Notes: a model not told the origin generated them from the sequence alone. 16,517 nt of DNA from Collinsella sp. (GCA_020025115.1 JAHHSP010000018.1:1-16517), one strand, 5' to 3'. Shown: positions 5,721 through 14,710, counted from the stretch's first letter. Numbers and translations: made by a program.

Positions 5721-5862
5721 CAAAGTGTACGTTTTGGGGAAGGTTTTGAGGCCCCGAGCGCTTTGGAGGCAAATCGAGCAAATCGTGAGCTGGGGTTTTG
5801 TTGGATGCATGCGTGGGCGTTCGCCAAATTGGGGCAAAACCTTCCCCAAAACGTACACTTTG
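5721..5862. mobile_element. MITE-like palindromic element with perfect 28-bp terminal inverted repeats
   Basis: The 28 bp at 5721-5748 recur exactly inverted at 5835-5862, enclosing 86 bp with no coding potential of its own. A further CCCC/GGGG pair lies just inside the arms. No target-site duplication is evident in the flanks. The 142-bp size and perfect arms fit a non-autonomous miniature element or a family of intergenic repeats. It lies 84 bp before the patatin gene, so a transcript through it would form a very stable hairpin in that leader. The remaining sequence between ssrA and the patatin gene shows only a small GC-rich palindrome at 5586-5599. Confidence 0.8.
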
Positions 5863-5946
5863 AATCTGCGCTCCATTTTGGATGGACATGTGTTCATGGT
5901 CCCGCCCTCCATGGGGTACAAGGGCTTCAGGATGAAAGGAGTCCCG

Positions 5947-6819
5947 ATGCAGGACAAGGCAAAAAACGCCGGGAAAGTCGCAATCGTTTTGGAGGGCGGC
6001 AGCTTCCGCGGTGAATTCACAGCGGGCGTGCTCGATGTCCTTATGGAAAACGGCGTCGAGGTCGCGGCGTGCTACGGCACGTCCGCCGGAGCTCTTAACG
6101 GTCTGAACTATAAAAGTCGCCAGATCGGCCGCGTCAACCGTGTCAACCTCGCGTTTTGCAACGATCCTCGCTATATGGGCGCACAGTCGCTCATGACCAC
6201 TGGCTCGATGGTGGGGTACGACTTCATTTTGAACGACGTCCAAGATCGTCTCGATCCGTTCGATAACGATGCGTTTTTCGCCAACCCCATGGAGATGTAC
6301 GCCTGTGCGACGGATGTCGTGTTCGGCACCGCGGCTTACCTGCCCGTTCGGGATGCGACGCTGGATATCGACGCGGTACGCGCCTCGACCTCGCTTCCCT
6401 TGGTGACCAAACCCGTCCAGATCGATGGGCATCTCTACCTCGACGGCGGCACCGCAGATTCCGTCCCGGTCGAACATGCGCTCGAAGATGCGGGTTTCGA
6501 TCGGGCGATCGTGGTCCTCACGCAGGACCGCTCCTATCGGAAGGGCCCGTACGGATTCATGGCCGCTGCCCGCGCCGCGTACGCCGGGTATCCCTATCTG
6601 CTTGAGGCCATTGAGAACCGGCATGAGCGGTACAACGAGCAGCGCGAGCACATCTGGGAGTACGAGCGCGCCGGGCGCGCCCTTGTCCTCGCCCCGCCGG
6701 TCCCGGTCGAGGTGGCTCGAGTTGAGCACGACACCGAAAAGCTGTTGGATCTCTATATCCAGGGCCGGCAGGAGGCCAAGCGGCACTTGAGCGAGATACG
6801 TGAGTTCGTCGGCCGCTAG
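5947..6819 (+). CDS. Patatin-like phospholipase family protein
   Basis: The 290-residue protein carries the patatin motifs in order: the oxyanion-hole GGSFRG at 17-22, the nucleophile elbow GTSAG at 44-48 (Ser46), and the catalytic aspartate in DGG at 166-168. Ser and Asp would form the acyl-hydrolase dyad. There is no signal peptide, so it is probably cytoplasmic or membrane-peripheral and acts on acyl lipids; the substrate is unknown. AAAGGAG five bases before ATG 5947 decides the start over several upstream in-frame ATGs. The length matches the short bacterial YjjU-like group. The gene is single, downstream of the MITE-like palindrome and followed by a long hairpin. Confidence 0.93.
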   Translation: MQDKAKNAGKVAIVLEGGSFRGEFTAGVLDVLMENGVEVAACYGTSAGALNGLNYKSRQIGRVNRVNLAFCNDPRYMGAQSLMTTGSMVGYDFILNDVQDRLDPFDNDAFFANPMEMYACATDVVFGTAAYLPVRDATLDIDAVRASTSLPLVTKPVQIDGHLYLDGGTADSVPVEHALEDAGFDRAIVVLTQDRSYRKGPYGFMAAARAAYAGYPYLLEAIENRHERYNEQREHIWEYERAGRALVLAPPVPVEVARVEHDTEKLLDLYIQGRQEAKRHLSEIREFVGR

Positions 6820-6873
6820 TCGCTTCGCGCCGTCGGCTGTTGATTCATACCGCATGATGCCGATACGTGCATC

Positions 6874-6908
6874 CCGCCGCCTGTGCAGAACTTCTGCACA
6901 GGCGGCGG
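6874..6908. terminator. Long perfect hairpin after the patatin gene
   Basis: CCGCCGCCTGTGCAGAA and its exact complement are separated by a single base, giving a stem of at least 15 bp. No clear T-run follows on either strand. Position between two transcription units suggests a terminator or insulating hairpin. Confidence 0.6.
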
Positions 6909-6915
6909 AAAACGT

Positions 6916-6943
6916 TTGACTTGTCGTATATAGGGGTTATTAT
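6916..6943 (+). promoter_or_regulatory. Promoter of rplM-rpsI
   Basis: TTGACT at 6916-6921 and TATTAT at 6938-6943 are separated by 16 bp, close to the sigma-70 consensus. A start near 6950 would leave a leader of about 58 nt before rplM. It is the best-formed promoter in the window. Confidence 0.8.
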
Positions 6944-7007
6944 TGACAGGTTACTTTCCAGAGCCCCGTGAAACTCTGTTAAGACACGTACTGTACATGG
7001 AGGAAAA

Positions 7008-7451
7008 GTGATTCTTAAGTCGACTCACTACGCCAAGCAGGGTGAGGTTGCCCGCAACTGGGTCCTCATCGATGCCGAGGGCGCCACGCTGGGCCGTCTT
7101 GCCGCCCAGGTTGCCAAGATTCTGCGCGGTAAGAACAAGCCCCAGTTCACGCCCAACTCCGACTGTGGTGACTTCGTGGTTGTCGTCAATGCCGATAAGG
7201 TCCAGCTTACCGGTAACAAGGCCGACCACAAGACCTACTACCGTCACTCCGGCTACAATGGCGGCCTCAAGGCGGAGTCTTTCCGTCAGGCCATGGAGAA
7301 GCACCCGGAGAAGGTCATCGAGCGCGCTGTTCGCGGCATGCTCCCCAAGACGACCCTCGGCCGTAAGCAGCTGACCAAGCTCAAGGTCTACGCTGGCACC
7401 GAGCATCCGCATGCTGCTCAGAACCCCGTTAAGATCGAGCTGGAGGGCTAA
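7008..7451 (+). CDS. rplM: 50S ribosomal protein L13
   Basis: The 147-residue product has the L13 signature throughout: an N-terminal TLGRLAAQVAKILRGKNKPQ, DFVVVVNADKVQLTGNK, the YYRHSGYNGGLK loop and the C-terminal RGMLPKTTLGRKQLTKLKVY and GTEHPHAAQNP. L13 is an early assembly protein of the large subunit. Translation starts at GTG, four bases after GGAGGAAAA; the frame and N-terminus allow no better ATG. Codon use shows the bias of highly expressed genes. It is the first gene of the usual two-gene operon with rpsI, three bases apart. Confidence 0.98.
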   Translation: MILKSTHYAKQGEVARNWVLIDAEGATLGRLAAQVAKILRGKNKPQFTPNSDCGDFVVVVNADKVQLTGNKADHKTYYRHSGYNGGLKAESFRQAMEKHPEKVIERAVRGMLPKTTLGRKQLTKLKVYAGTEHPHAAQNPVKIELEG

Positions 7452-7454
7452 AAG

Positions 7455-7850
<396 letters not shown>

Positions 7851-7880
7851 TCTGTCGCAAGGCGTTTCCGCTATGGATTC

Positions 7881-7915
7881 GGGCCTGTCGAGTTTCTCGG
7901 CAGGCCCATTTTTTG
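7881..7915 (+). terminator. Rho-independent terminator of rplM-rpsI
   Basis: GGGCCTGTCGAG pairs with CTCGGCAGGCCC across a TTT loop (one T-G pair), followed by ATTTTTT. Confidence 0.95.
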
Positions 7916-7985
7916 TACCATGAGTACTTGCGTCACACACGTGAACCGTCCACACGACGGTCGAGTGAGATCGAAGGGATACGCT

Positions 7986-9323
7986 ATGAAATATTTCGGC
8001 ACCGATGGCTTCCGCGGAGAGGCGGGCGTCGTGCTCACCGTGGAGCACGCATATAAGATCGGGCGTTTCGTCGGTTGGTATTATGGTGCGCGACAGGGCC
8101 GCAAGGCCCGCGTCGTCGTGGGCAAGGACACGCGCCGTTCGAGCTACATGTTCGAATCCGGCCTGGTCTCCGGCCTGGTCGCATCCGGTGCCGATGCCTA
8201 TATGCTGCACGTCATTCCCACTCCCGGCGTTGCCTACGAGACGATCGATGGGTGCTTCGACTGCGGCATCATGATCTCGGCGAGCCATAACCCGTATTCT
8301 GACAACGGCATCAAGCTCATGAACGGCGCTGGCTGCAAAATGGACGAGGAGGTGCTCGAGCTCATCGAGGATTACATCGACGGCAAGAGCGAGGTTCCCT
8401 TCGCCGTCGGCGATGAGATCGGCTGCACCGTCGATTACATGCAGGGCCGCAACCGCTACATCGCTCATCTCATCGCGAGTGCCAATTTCTCGCTCCAGGG
8501 CATGAAGATCGGCCTGGACTGCGCCAATGGCTCCGCCTCCTCGGTGGCCAAGCCCGTCTTCGACGCCCTCGGCGCCGATGTCCGCGTGATCAGCAACGCG
8601 CCGGACGGCTTCAACATCAACGTGGATTGCGGTTCCACCCACATCGATCGGCTGCGTCGCCATGTCGTGGAGCAGGGTTTGGATGTCGGCTTTGCCTACG
8701 ATGGCGACGCCGACCGCTGCCTTGCGGTGGATGAGCGCGGCAACCTGGTCGATGGCGACCTGATCCTGTACGTGTGCGGCACCTATCTGCACAAGCACGG
8801 CCGTCTCGCCGCGGGCACCGTCGTCCCCACGGTTATGAGCAACCTCGGCCTGTTCAAGGCGTTCGATCGCGCCAATCTGAGCTATGAGACCACCCCGGTG
8901 GGCGATAAGTACGTGACCGCCTGCATGCGCGAGCACGGATACAGCTTGGGCGGCGAGCAGTCCGGGCACATCATCTTCGGCGATATCGAGACCACGGGAG
9001 ACGGCATCATGACCTCGCTGCGCGTCATGGAGGTCCTGCGCGCCGAGCGCGAGACGCTCTCGCAGCTGTGCGCGCCGGTGAAGATCTTCCCGCAGGTGCT
9101 CGTGAACGTGCGCAGCGAGCGCAAGGCCGAGCTCGACTCTTGCGAGCCGGTGTGGGAGGCCGTGCGAGCGGCCGAGGAGAAGCTCGGCGAGCGCGGCCGC
9201 ATCCTGGTCCGCACCTCCGGCACCGAGCCGCTCGTGCGCGTTATGGCCGAGGCCGAGACCCAGCAGGAGGCCCAGGACGCCGTCGATTCCATCGTGGAAG
9301 TTGTGAAGCGCGAACTGCCCTAG
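7986..9323 (+). CDS. glmM: Phosphoglucosamine mutase
   Basis: GlmM converts glucosamine-6-phosphate to glucosamine-1-phosphate, the step before GlmU in UDP-GlcNAc and peptidoglycan synthesis. The 445-residue product has the four expected elements: phosphoserine loop ISASHNP with Ser100, metal-binding DGDADR at 239-244, sugar-binding GGEQSGH at 322-328 and the phosphate-binding RTSGTEP at 409-415. AAGGG seven bases before ATG 7986 and the N-terminal KYFGTDGFRG decide this start over an upstream ATG at 7920. The gene follows the rpsI terminator and has its own unit; a small ACCGTC/GACGGT dyad lies in its leader. It stands near nagB, which works on the same hexosamine phosphate pool. Confidence 0.97.
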   Translation: MKYFGTDGFRGEAGVVLTVEHAYKIGRFVGWYYGARQGRKARVVVGKDTRRSSYMFESGLVSGLVASGADAYMLHVIPTPGVAYETIDGCFDCGIMISASHNPYSDNGIKLMNGAGCKMDEEVLELIEDYIDGKSEVPFAVGDEIGCTVDYMQGRNRYIAHLIASANFSLQGMKIGLDCANGSASSVAKPVFDALGADVRVISNAPDGFNINVDCGSTHIDRLRRHVVEQGLDVGFAYDGDADRCLAVDERGNLVDGDLILYVCGTYLHKHGRLAAGTVVPTVMSNLGLFKAFDRANLSYETTPVGDKYVTACMREHGYSLGGEQSGHIIFGDIETTGDGIMTSLRVMEVLRAERETLSQLCAPVKIFPQVLVNVRSERKAELDSCEPVWEAVRAAEEKLGERGRILVRTSGTEPLVRVMAEAETQQEAQDAVDSIVEVVKRELP

Positions 9324-9356
9324 TCGGCCCGTGTGTTCGTTCACGTCTCTTCGCGA

Positions 9357-9362
9357 TAGAAT
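9357..9362 (+). promoter_or_regulatory. Possible -10 element for the PTS IIA gene
   Basis: TAGAAT lies 31 bp before the start codon; the same hexamer precedes the DUF711 gene at 14883. No convincing -35 hexamer is present at the right distance. Confidence 0.45.
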
Positions 9363-9392
9363 GATGTGTGCTGATTACTGCAGGGGGGTTTG

Positions 9393-9890
9393 ATGTTCAC
9401 CAGCTTCTTCAAAACATTGGGCGTCGGTGCTCGCACCACGACTCTCGCTGCTCCGTTGGCCGGTCACGTGATCCCGCTTTCCGAGGTTGAGGATCAGATG
9501 TTTGCCAAGGGCCTGCTTGGCCAGGGTGTCGCCATGGTGCCGGCGGGCGATCGCGTGGTCGCTCCGTCCGATGGCAAGGTCGAGGCGATTTTCCCCACGG
9601 GCCATGCCGTCGCCGTGCATACGGTGGAGGGGCTCGACGTGCTCATCCATGTCGGTCTCGAGACGGTCAAGCTCGATGGCAGGCATTTCAAGGTCAATGC
9701 GGCTGTCGGCGATGTCGTGAAGCGCGGTGACGTGCTCATCGAATTCGATCGCGAGGCCATCTCCGCTGAGGGCTACGATTTGACCGTGCCGATCCTCATT
9801 TGCAACTCCGCCGAATTCGCCAGCATAAAAGGCAGTGTCGGCGAGGATGTCGAGGAACTCGGTCAGTTGCTGGTCGCACGTTCCCGTTAG
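9393..9890 (+). CDS. crr: PTS glucose-type IIA component (single-domain)
   Basis: The 165-residue protein is a stand-alone EIIA-Glc domain. It has APLAGHVIPLSEVEDQMFA near the N-terminus, then FPTGHAVAVHTVEGLDVLIHVGLETVKLDG with His71 and the phosphorylated His86, and VGDVVKRGDVLIEFD. It would take phosphate from HPr and hand it to an IIB domain of a glucose or GlcNAc permease, which is not in the window. GGGGGG four bases before ATG 9393 is the ribosome-binding site. The gene lies between glmM and nagB and has its own terminator. Whether it also signals carbon status, as Crr does in enterobacteria, is unknown; the symbol follows homology only. Confidence 0.93.
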   Translation: MFTSFFKTLGVGARTTTLAAPLAGHVIPLSEVEDQMFAKGLLGQGVAMVPAGDRVVAPSDGKVEAIFPTGHAVAVHTVEGLDVLIHVGLETVKLDGRHFKVNAAVGDVVKRGDVLIEFDREAISAEGYDLTVPILICNSAEFASIKGSVGEDVEELGQLLVARSR

Positions 9891-9908
9891 CCCATATAGG
9901 CGATTTCC

Positions 9909-9945
9909 TGCAAGGCCCCCGGTGCTTCCGGGGGCCTTGCATTTC
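9909..9945 (+). terminator. Rho-independent terminator of the PTS IIA gene
   Basis: TGCAAGGCCCCCGG pairs with CCGGGGGCCTTGCA across TGCTT, followed by TTTCT. The next 190 bp up to nagB hold no convincing gene. Confidence 0.9.
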
Positions 9946-10136
9946 TGGATGCAAGCGGCGAATATAGATATGTTCGGGCGTTACTCTCCCGAACCGTTGT
10001 GGACGGGCAGGGGCCTCGACACCGCGGGGCTTCGAATTGCGCGCGCCCTCGCCCTGGATGGTGCGCGTCTCACGTTGGTTGCGGCCGACGAGGCCCGCAT
10101 GGACCGAGACGAACTCTCGGAGAAAAGGAGCGCTTC

Positions 10137-10865
10137 ATGCGTATCATTCACGCTACCGACTATGAGGACATGAGCCGCAAAGCTGCGAACATCATCGCCG
10201 CGCAGGTCGTCATGGATCCCACCTGCGTCCTCGGCTTGGCCACCGGTTCCACGCCCATCGGAACCTATCAGAACCTCATCAAGGCCCACGAGGCCGGCGA
10301 TCTGGACTTCTCCCAGGTCAGCACCTATAACCTGGACGAGTACCGCGGCTTGTCCCATGACGATCCGCAGAGCTACCACTACTTTATGAAGGAGAACCTG
10401 TTCGATCACATCAACATCGACCAGGCCAATACCCATGTGCCGGACGGCTCAAATCCCGATGCCGAGGCCGCATGCTCCTCGTACGACCGCATCGTCGAGG
10501 AGGCCGGCTACCCGGATCTGCAGCTCCTCGGCATCGGCAACAACGGGCATATCGGCTTCAATGAGCCCGACACCTGTTTCTCCAAGGGCACGCACTGCGT
10601 CGACCTTACCGAGAGCACGATCGAGGCGAACAGCCGCTTGTTCGACAACATCGAGGACGTGCCTCGCCAGGCCTATACCATGGGCATCCAGACGATCATG
10701 AACGCCTACATGGTGCTCGTCGTCGCCAACGGCGAGAAGAAGGCCCAGGCTGTGCATGACATGTGCTTTGGCCCCATTCAGCCTTCCTGCCCCGCCTCCA
10801 TCCTGCAGCTGCACCCCAATTGCGTGGTCATTGCCGACGAGGCCGCTCTTTCCCTGTGCAAGTAA
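10137..10865 (+). CDS. nagB: Glucosamine-6-phosphate deaminase
   Basis: NagB converts glucosamine-6-phosphate to fructose-6-phosphate and ammonia in amino-sugar catabolism. The 242-residue product shows the phosphate-binding LGLATGSTP at 32-40, the YNLDEYRGL motif with the proton-transfer aspartate at 67, and GIGNNGHIGFNEP with catalytic His138 and Glu143. It is the short Gram-positive form without the C-terminal allosteric tail of the E. coli enzyme. AAAGGAG six bases before ATG 10137 fixes the start. It is followed by a strong terminator and has no nagA beside it. Together with the PTS IIA protein it suggests use of GlcNAc or glucosamine from mucin, which is inference. Confidence 0.97.
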   Translation: MRIIHATDYEDMSRKAANIIAAQVVMDPTCVLGLATGSTPIGTYQNLIKAHEAGDLDFSQVSTYNLDEYRGLSHDDPQSYHYFMKENLFDHINIDQANTHVPDGSNPDAEAACSSYDRIVEEAGYPDLQLLGIGNNGHIGFNEPDTCFSKGTHCVDLTESTIEANSRLFDNIEDVPRQAYTMGIQTIMNAYMVLVVANGEKKAQAVHDMCFGPIQPSCPASILQLHPNCVVIADEAALSLCK

Positions 10866-10892
10866 GCGCCTGCCGACATACCGGATAGTTTG

Positions 10893-10922
10893 CGACCCCC
10901 GTTTATCGGGGGTCGTTTTTTT
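10893..10922 (+). terminator. Rho-independent terminator of nagB
   Basis: CGACCCCCG pairs with CGGGGGTCG across TTTAT and is followed by seven T. Confidence 0.95.
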
Positions 10923-10989
10923 ATCAACTGGCCAGCTTGCAAGATAGGGGTTTGTAGAAGACTTCTCACAATCTGTCCGGGTTAATCCG

Positions 10990-11017
10990 TTGACAGAGCA
11001 ATTATCAACATTGACGG
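10990..11017 (+). promoter_or_regulatory. Direct heptamer repeat in the leader of the SARP-type regulator
   Basis: TTGACAG at 10990-10996 and TTGACGG at 11011-11017 are spaced 21 bp apart, two helical turns. SARP regulators are known to bind direct heptamer repeats near -35 regions, so this may be an autoregulatory or promoter site. The first copy also matches a -35 hexamer, but no good -10 follows. The rest of the gap, 11018-11262, is purine-rich near its end and shows no other gene. Confidence 0.35.
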
Positions 11018-11262
11018 AACCCCCAACTTTCATAGAGCGGGCAGATCTATTCTGACTAATACGCTCTAGCTGGGAAGATGTTGGTTATGGACAACGGATG
11101 GGAGAGGGGGAGGATAAGGGGGATTGCATGTTGTGACCCGAATCCCGATTTGTCTGCCACATATCTGATAGGGCAGTAAAAAATATGAGCGATTATTTCC
11201 CGATGCCGAATGGTAGTCGATATCGTGGGGGCAATGCTCGTAATCAGGGGAAGGGAAGTAAG

Positions 11263-14200
11263 ATGGCTGAGCGAGAAGAAAGGGATCGGGAGGCGCGTTC
11301 GGATGGGGTGGCGCCCGGGGGCGGTCCTGTCGTACCCGTGGAGCGCCTGGTGCATCGGGAACGCCTGCTTCGAGATCTGAGGGCGCAGGGGGAGGAAGCC
11401 GGCATTACGGTTATTGTGGCGCCGGATGGTTTTGGGAAGACGACATTGCTCATCCAGCGCGTCGCGGAAGTGCGATCGTGCATGGAGAGAGGGTCGGCCC
11501 GCATGCTGGACCTGGAGGGCCTCGATGAGGCGCAGGCGTATGAGTCGATCAAGCGTCTGTCGGAGGATGTCGATCCCCGCATGAGGCCGCTTGTGGCGCT
11601 TGATAACCTGACGACGCTGCAAGAACATGGCATCGAGGCGATAGCCGGCCTACTGCGCTCCATGAGGGGCGAGGGCTTCGAAATAGTGGTGACCTGCCGA
11701 CCGAGCAACAGGGCGTTTGTGGCGGCGATGGGGGATTCGTACAAGGTCACGGCGCAGTCGCTGCTGGTGAAGCCACGAGAATATCCGGCATGGGCACGCA
11801 AACTCTCGATTGCGAGCGGGCTGGATGTGTACGGGTTGACCCAGGGGGTCCCACGGCTTGTTGCGATGCTGGGAGATGTGACGTCGATCGACGAGGTGTC
11901 GGATGCCTTCGAGCGAGCGACGGTCGAGTTGTACCGAAGTGTCGTATATGAATTGAGGCGGAGCAGGGACTCCCTGTATCGGACGGTGTGCCTGCTCATC
12001 ATGAGCGGTTTTGGCGGCATCCGTGATTTCGACCGCGCCGGGATGCGCGTGAGAAAGGACAGCTGGCTTCGTCTGGCACGGGAGTATCCACTTTTCGGGT
12101 TCGACGTGAGGGGGGATGCGTACCGGTGCATGTCAAACCGTGGAGCCCCGTTTTCGGAGCTGAAGCGCCAACTCGTTCACGCCCGTCCGCTCTATGCGGT
12201 CCGTGCGGCGAAGATGATGTTGGAAGCGGGCAACACCGATGGGGCTGTTGCGCTGATGCGCATGTTCGAGCGGGAGGGGGACGCGATGGCGCTCATCGCC
12301 GAGTATCCCACGGCGTGCGCGCTAAGCGGCAACGGGGCGTTCCTGACGGCCCTGGTGGAACAGATGGGCGGAGCCGCAGTCTGCTCGATTCAGGTCGGCG
12401 TGGTCTTGGCCCTGTACCTGTGCGCTCTGGAGCGTGGGGATTACCGCTCGGCGCGGATCATGGCTGCGGAGTTGCGCAGGCGCTCGTCGGAGATCCTGGA
12501 CGAGGTGCGCCCGAGCGCTTGGCGTGAGGCAACTGCCATGGCCGCGGTGTGGGGCGAATGTTCGGGCGTGGCTCTTCCCGACGTGAATCTGGGGAAGGGG
12601 TGCGATTGCGAGACGGTGGCCTCGCGACAGCTGGAGCTTCACGTGCGCGTGCAGAGGAGCATCATGGCCGGAGACGGGTCGGTGAGCATCGACGAGGGCG
12701 CGGGCATCAATGAGACCTTCCTGGGTGCGAAGGGCATTTCGATCCCCGGTGTGCTCCTCGCCTGCGATCGGATCCTGCTCGATGCCTTCAAGGGCGATGT
12801 GGGAGATGCTCGGGGGCTCGACGGACAGCTGCAGGAGGTGGCCCGGTTGTTGACGGGCCGGCATCTCGATCCGATCGCGTCATATGCTCGCGTAGTGGGT
12901 TCGACTTGTCGGCTGATGGCGGGGTTGCCCGTTGTGGACGAGCGTGCGTTTGTCGATGCGGGCACGGCTTCCGTCCGGTGCTCCGATTTCGCCATGCAGT
13001 TGTATTGCCTGGTCGGTGAAGGTTGGCAAGACTTGGCGGTTGGGCAGATCGTGAGCGCGCAGTTCCGCGCCCAGCAAGTGAAGAAGCTCGCAAGCCCCGA
13101 TCAAAGCTTCGTCCTCGCCTGGGCAAGTTTTCTGGAGTGCGCCGCGCATCTGCTCAATTCCCCGCATGTCGTGCTTAACGAGGAGGCCGATGAGCTCGAT
13201 GCGGGGGAGGACGAATGCACGATCGTGGACGCGTGGATCGTCGCGATGCAGCTATCGGCGACCTCCCGGCTCCCAGAGCTTTCGGCATGGTGCTCCCTGC
13301 GCCGCCCGCTTTTGCTCGATGAGGGCATGCGCGCACGGGCACGGCAGCTCATCAGGGCGGTCGGAGAGCGCGCAATGCCTTTGGCCCGCATGCTGCCCGA
13401 TGGGTTCAGCGCGGCCTCGCCGGGTGAGAAGCGCTCCGAGGCGGGGGCGCCGGTCCTGTTCGATGTCGCGTCGGTCGACTCCGGACAACGATTGGGGCGG
13501 GTGACGATCAGCCTGTTCGGTGGATTTCAGGCGATGCGCAATGGGCATACGCTCACGGATGCGCTTTGGCGGAGAAAGAAGGCGTGCGTTATCGCGGCGC
13601 GCCTCGCGCTCGCGGGAGGCAACTTCGTGGGCCGCCAGGTGATCATGGAGGAGATGTGGCCAGATAAGGACTACCGGCATGCACGGGAGTCGATGTACTC
13701 CTCGCTGAGCTCGCTTCGCGCCGCGTTTGGGCAGCACGCGGATGGGCCGCAATATGTTCTCACGCAAGGGGAGGGGGTCGCGCTGAACATGGAATACGTC
13801 ATGGCGGACACCGCGTGTTTCGATGCCCTCGCCCGCGATGTGCTTCTGAGGAGGACGGGGACCTCCTCGCGCGAGATCATTGAGACGTGCTTGAAGATCG
13901 AGGAGATATACAAAGGGCCCCTCTATGTTCCAGAGAGTGGGAGCACATCGTATTACCTGCGAGTTCGTCGCGTCTATCAGATGAAGTCCGCAGATTGCAT
14001 GGTGCGCGGAATCGAGGCGGCCCTCGAGATGGACGATCTTCCGTCGGCGTCCTGGCTCGTCGAGGCGGCGCTGCGCCAGACGCCCTTGCGTGAGGATGTC
14101 ATCAGATGCGCGATGAGGATTTACGATAAGACGGGAAGGCGCAGGGAAATCGTGGAGCTCTACAACAACCACCTGCATCTGCTCGAACTGGAGCTTGGCT

Positions 14201-14274
14201 CGATACCGGAGGAGGAGACGAGGATGACCTATGAGTCGATCATCGGGCGATCGGGGATGCAGGCCATGCTTTGA
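11263..14274 (+). CDS. STAND-type ATPase with C-terminal SARP (winged-helix plus BTAD) regulator domain
   Basis: The 1003-residue protein starts with a nucleotide-binding domain: Walker A APDGFGKTTLL at about 53-63, a Walker B-like PLVALDN, and a VVTCRPSNR sensor strand, as in MalT-type STAND ATPases. A long helical middle resembling TPR repeats (about 300-730) follows. From about 745 a winged-helix domain begins VTISLFGGFQAMRNG and contains the RESMYSSLSSLRAAFG recognition-helix region; a BTAD domain runs to the end (EAALRQTPLREDVIRCAMRIY). This places the DNA-binding part at the C-terminus, the reverse of AfsR/DnrI. It is probably a ligand-responsive activator. ATG 11263 has GGGAAG four bases upstream; ATG 11185, in frame, has none. 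The convergent yhbY follows. Target genes are unknown. Confidence 0.88.
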   Translation: MAEREERDREARSDGVAPGGGPVVPVERLVHRERLLRDLRAQGEEAGITVIVAPDGFGKTTLLIQRVAEVRSCMERGSARMLDLEGLDEAQAYESIKRLSEDVDPRMRPLVALDNLTTLQEHGIEAIAGLLRSMRGEGFEIVVTCRPSNRAFVAAMGDSYKVTAQSLLVKPREYPAWARKLSIASGLDVYGLTQGVPRLVAMLGDVTSIDEVSDAFERATVELYRSVVYELRRSRDSLYRTVCLLIMSGFGGIRDFDRAGMRVRKDSWLRLAREYPLFGFDVRGDAYRCMSNRGAPFSELKRQLVHARPLYAVRAAKMMLEAGNTDGAVALMRMFEREGDAMALIAEYPTACALSGNGAFLTALVEQMGGAAVCSIQVGVVLALYLCALERGDYRSARIMAAELRRRSSEILDEVRPSAWREATAMAAVWGECSGVALPDVNLGKGCDCETVASRQLELHVRVQRSIMAGDGSVSIDEGAGINETFLGAKGISIPGVLLACDRILLDAFKGDVGDARGLDGQLQEVARLLTGRHLDPIASYARVVGSTCRLMAGLPVVDERAFVDAGTASVRCSDFAMQLYCLVGEGWQDLAVGQIVSAQFRAQQVKKLASPDQSFVLAWASFLECAAHLLNSPHVVLNEEADELDAGEDECTIVDAWIVAMQLSATSRLPELSAWCSLRRPLLLDEGMRARARQLIRAVGERAMPLARMLPDGFSAASPGEKRSEAGAPVLFDVASVDSGQRLGRVTISLFGGFQAMRNGHTLTDALWRRKKACVIAARLALAGGNFVGRQVIMEEMWPDKDYRHARESMYSSLSSLRAAFGQHADGPQYVLTQGEGVALNMEYVMADTACFDALARDVLLRRTGTSSREIIETCLKIEEIYKGPLYVPESGSTSYYLRVRRVYQMKSADCMVRGIEAALEMDDLPSASWLVEAALRQTPLREDVIRCAMRIYDKTGRRREIVELYNNHLHLLELELGSIPEEETRMTYESIIGRSGMQAML

Positions 14275-14284
14275 TCGCGGTGAG

Positions 14285-14315
14285 AAAAAGAGGCGCACCT
14301 GATGGTACGCCTCTT
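14285..14315 (-). terminator. Terminator of yhbY, between convergent genes
   Basis: On the minus strand AAGAGGCGTACC pairs with GGTGCGCCTCTT (one mismatch, 4-nt loop) and runs into TTTTT. It lies 57 bp beyond the yhbY stop and may also slow transcripts of the opposite gene. Confidence 0.85.
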
Positions 14316-14372
14316 GGCGGTCGAAGAGCGGTGGGGATGGGCGCTTTTGCGGCCCATCGTCGGCACGGCGGT

Positions 14373-14672
14373 TTAACCGAGTTTGATGTGCTCGATATCC
14401 TTGCGGCTGCTCGCGCGATACAGGGAGAAGCGGTGGCCGATGACCTGGACGACCTCGGCACCCACAAGCTCGGCGAGCTGATCGGCCGCCTCCCGGCAGG
14501 AGAGCAGGCTGCCGTCCTGGACGGAGCACTTTATGAGCTCGTGGGCCTCGAGCGCCTCCTCGGCCTGCTTGGCGATGGAATCGGTCACGTCGGCCTTGCC
14601 GATGTGGACGACGGGGTTGAGGTGGTGCGCGAGGGCGCGGAGCTGGCGGACCTGCTTGCCGGTGAGAGCCAT
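14373..14672 (-). CDS. yhbY: YhbY family RNA-binding protein (CRM domain)
   Basis: The 99-residue product fills a single CRM domain: LTGKQVRQLRALAHHLNPVV, the RNA-binding loop HIGKAD (family consensus GKxG, here the last Gly is Asp), EEALEAHELIKCSV and EVVQVIGHRFSLYR. YhbY associates with the large ribosomal subunit precursor. ATG 14672 is chosen because the domain starts there and an extended -10 (TGCTAAAAT) sits about 30 bp upstream. The reading frame stays open for 76 further codons upstream, see the findings. It is transcribed against the SARP-type regulator and away from the DUF711 gene. Confidence 0.93.
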   Translation of the reverse strand: MALTGKQVRQLRALAHHLNPVVHIGKADVTDSIAKQAEEALEAHELIKCSVQDGSLLSCREAADQLAELVGAEVVQVIGHRFSLYRASSRKDIEHIKLG

Positions 14673-14701
14673 GTATTCGCTCGCTTTCTGCGGAGGTACT
14701 G

Positions 14702-14710
14702 ATTTTAGCA
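14702..14710 (-). promoter_or_regulatory. Extended -10 promoter element of yhbY
   Basis: On the minus strand TGCTAAAAT reads as a TGn-extended -10 box. A transcript from it would have a leader of about 20 nt. No good -35 hexamer is seen, which is tolerated by extended -10 promoters. The gap from here to 14930 holds otherwise only the DUF711 leader. Confidence 0.55.

Noticed and set aside
9970..10173. A 68-codon plus-strand frame ahead of nagB
   Set aside because: It overlaps the nagB start in another frame and has no ribosome-binding site; it could be a decayed remnant, but the evidence is too thin.
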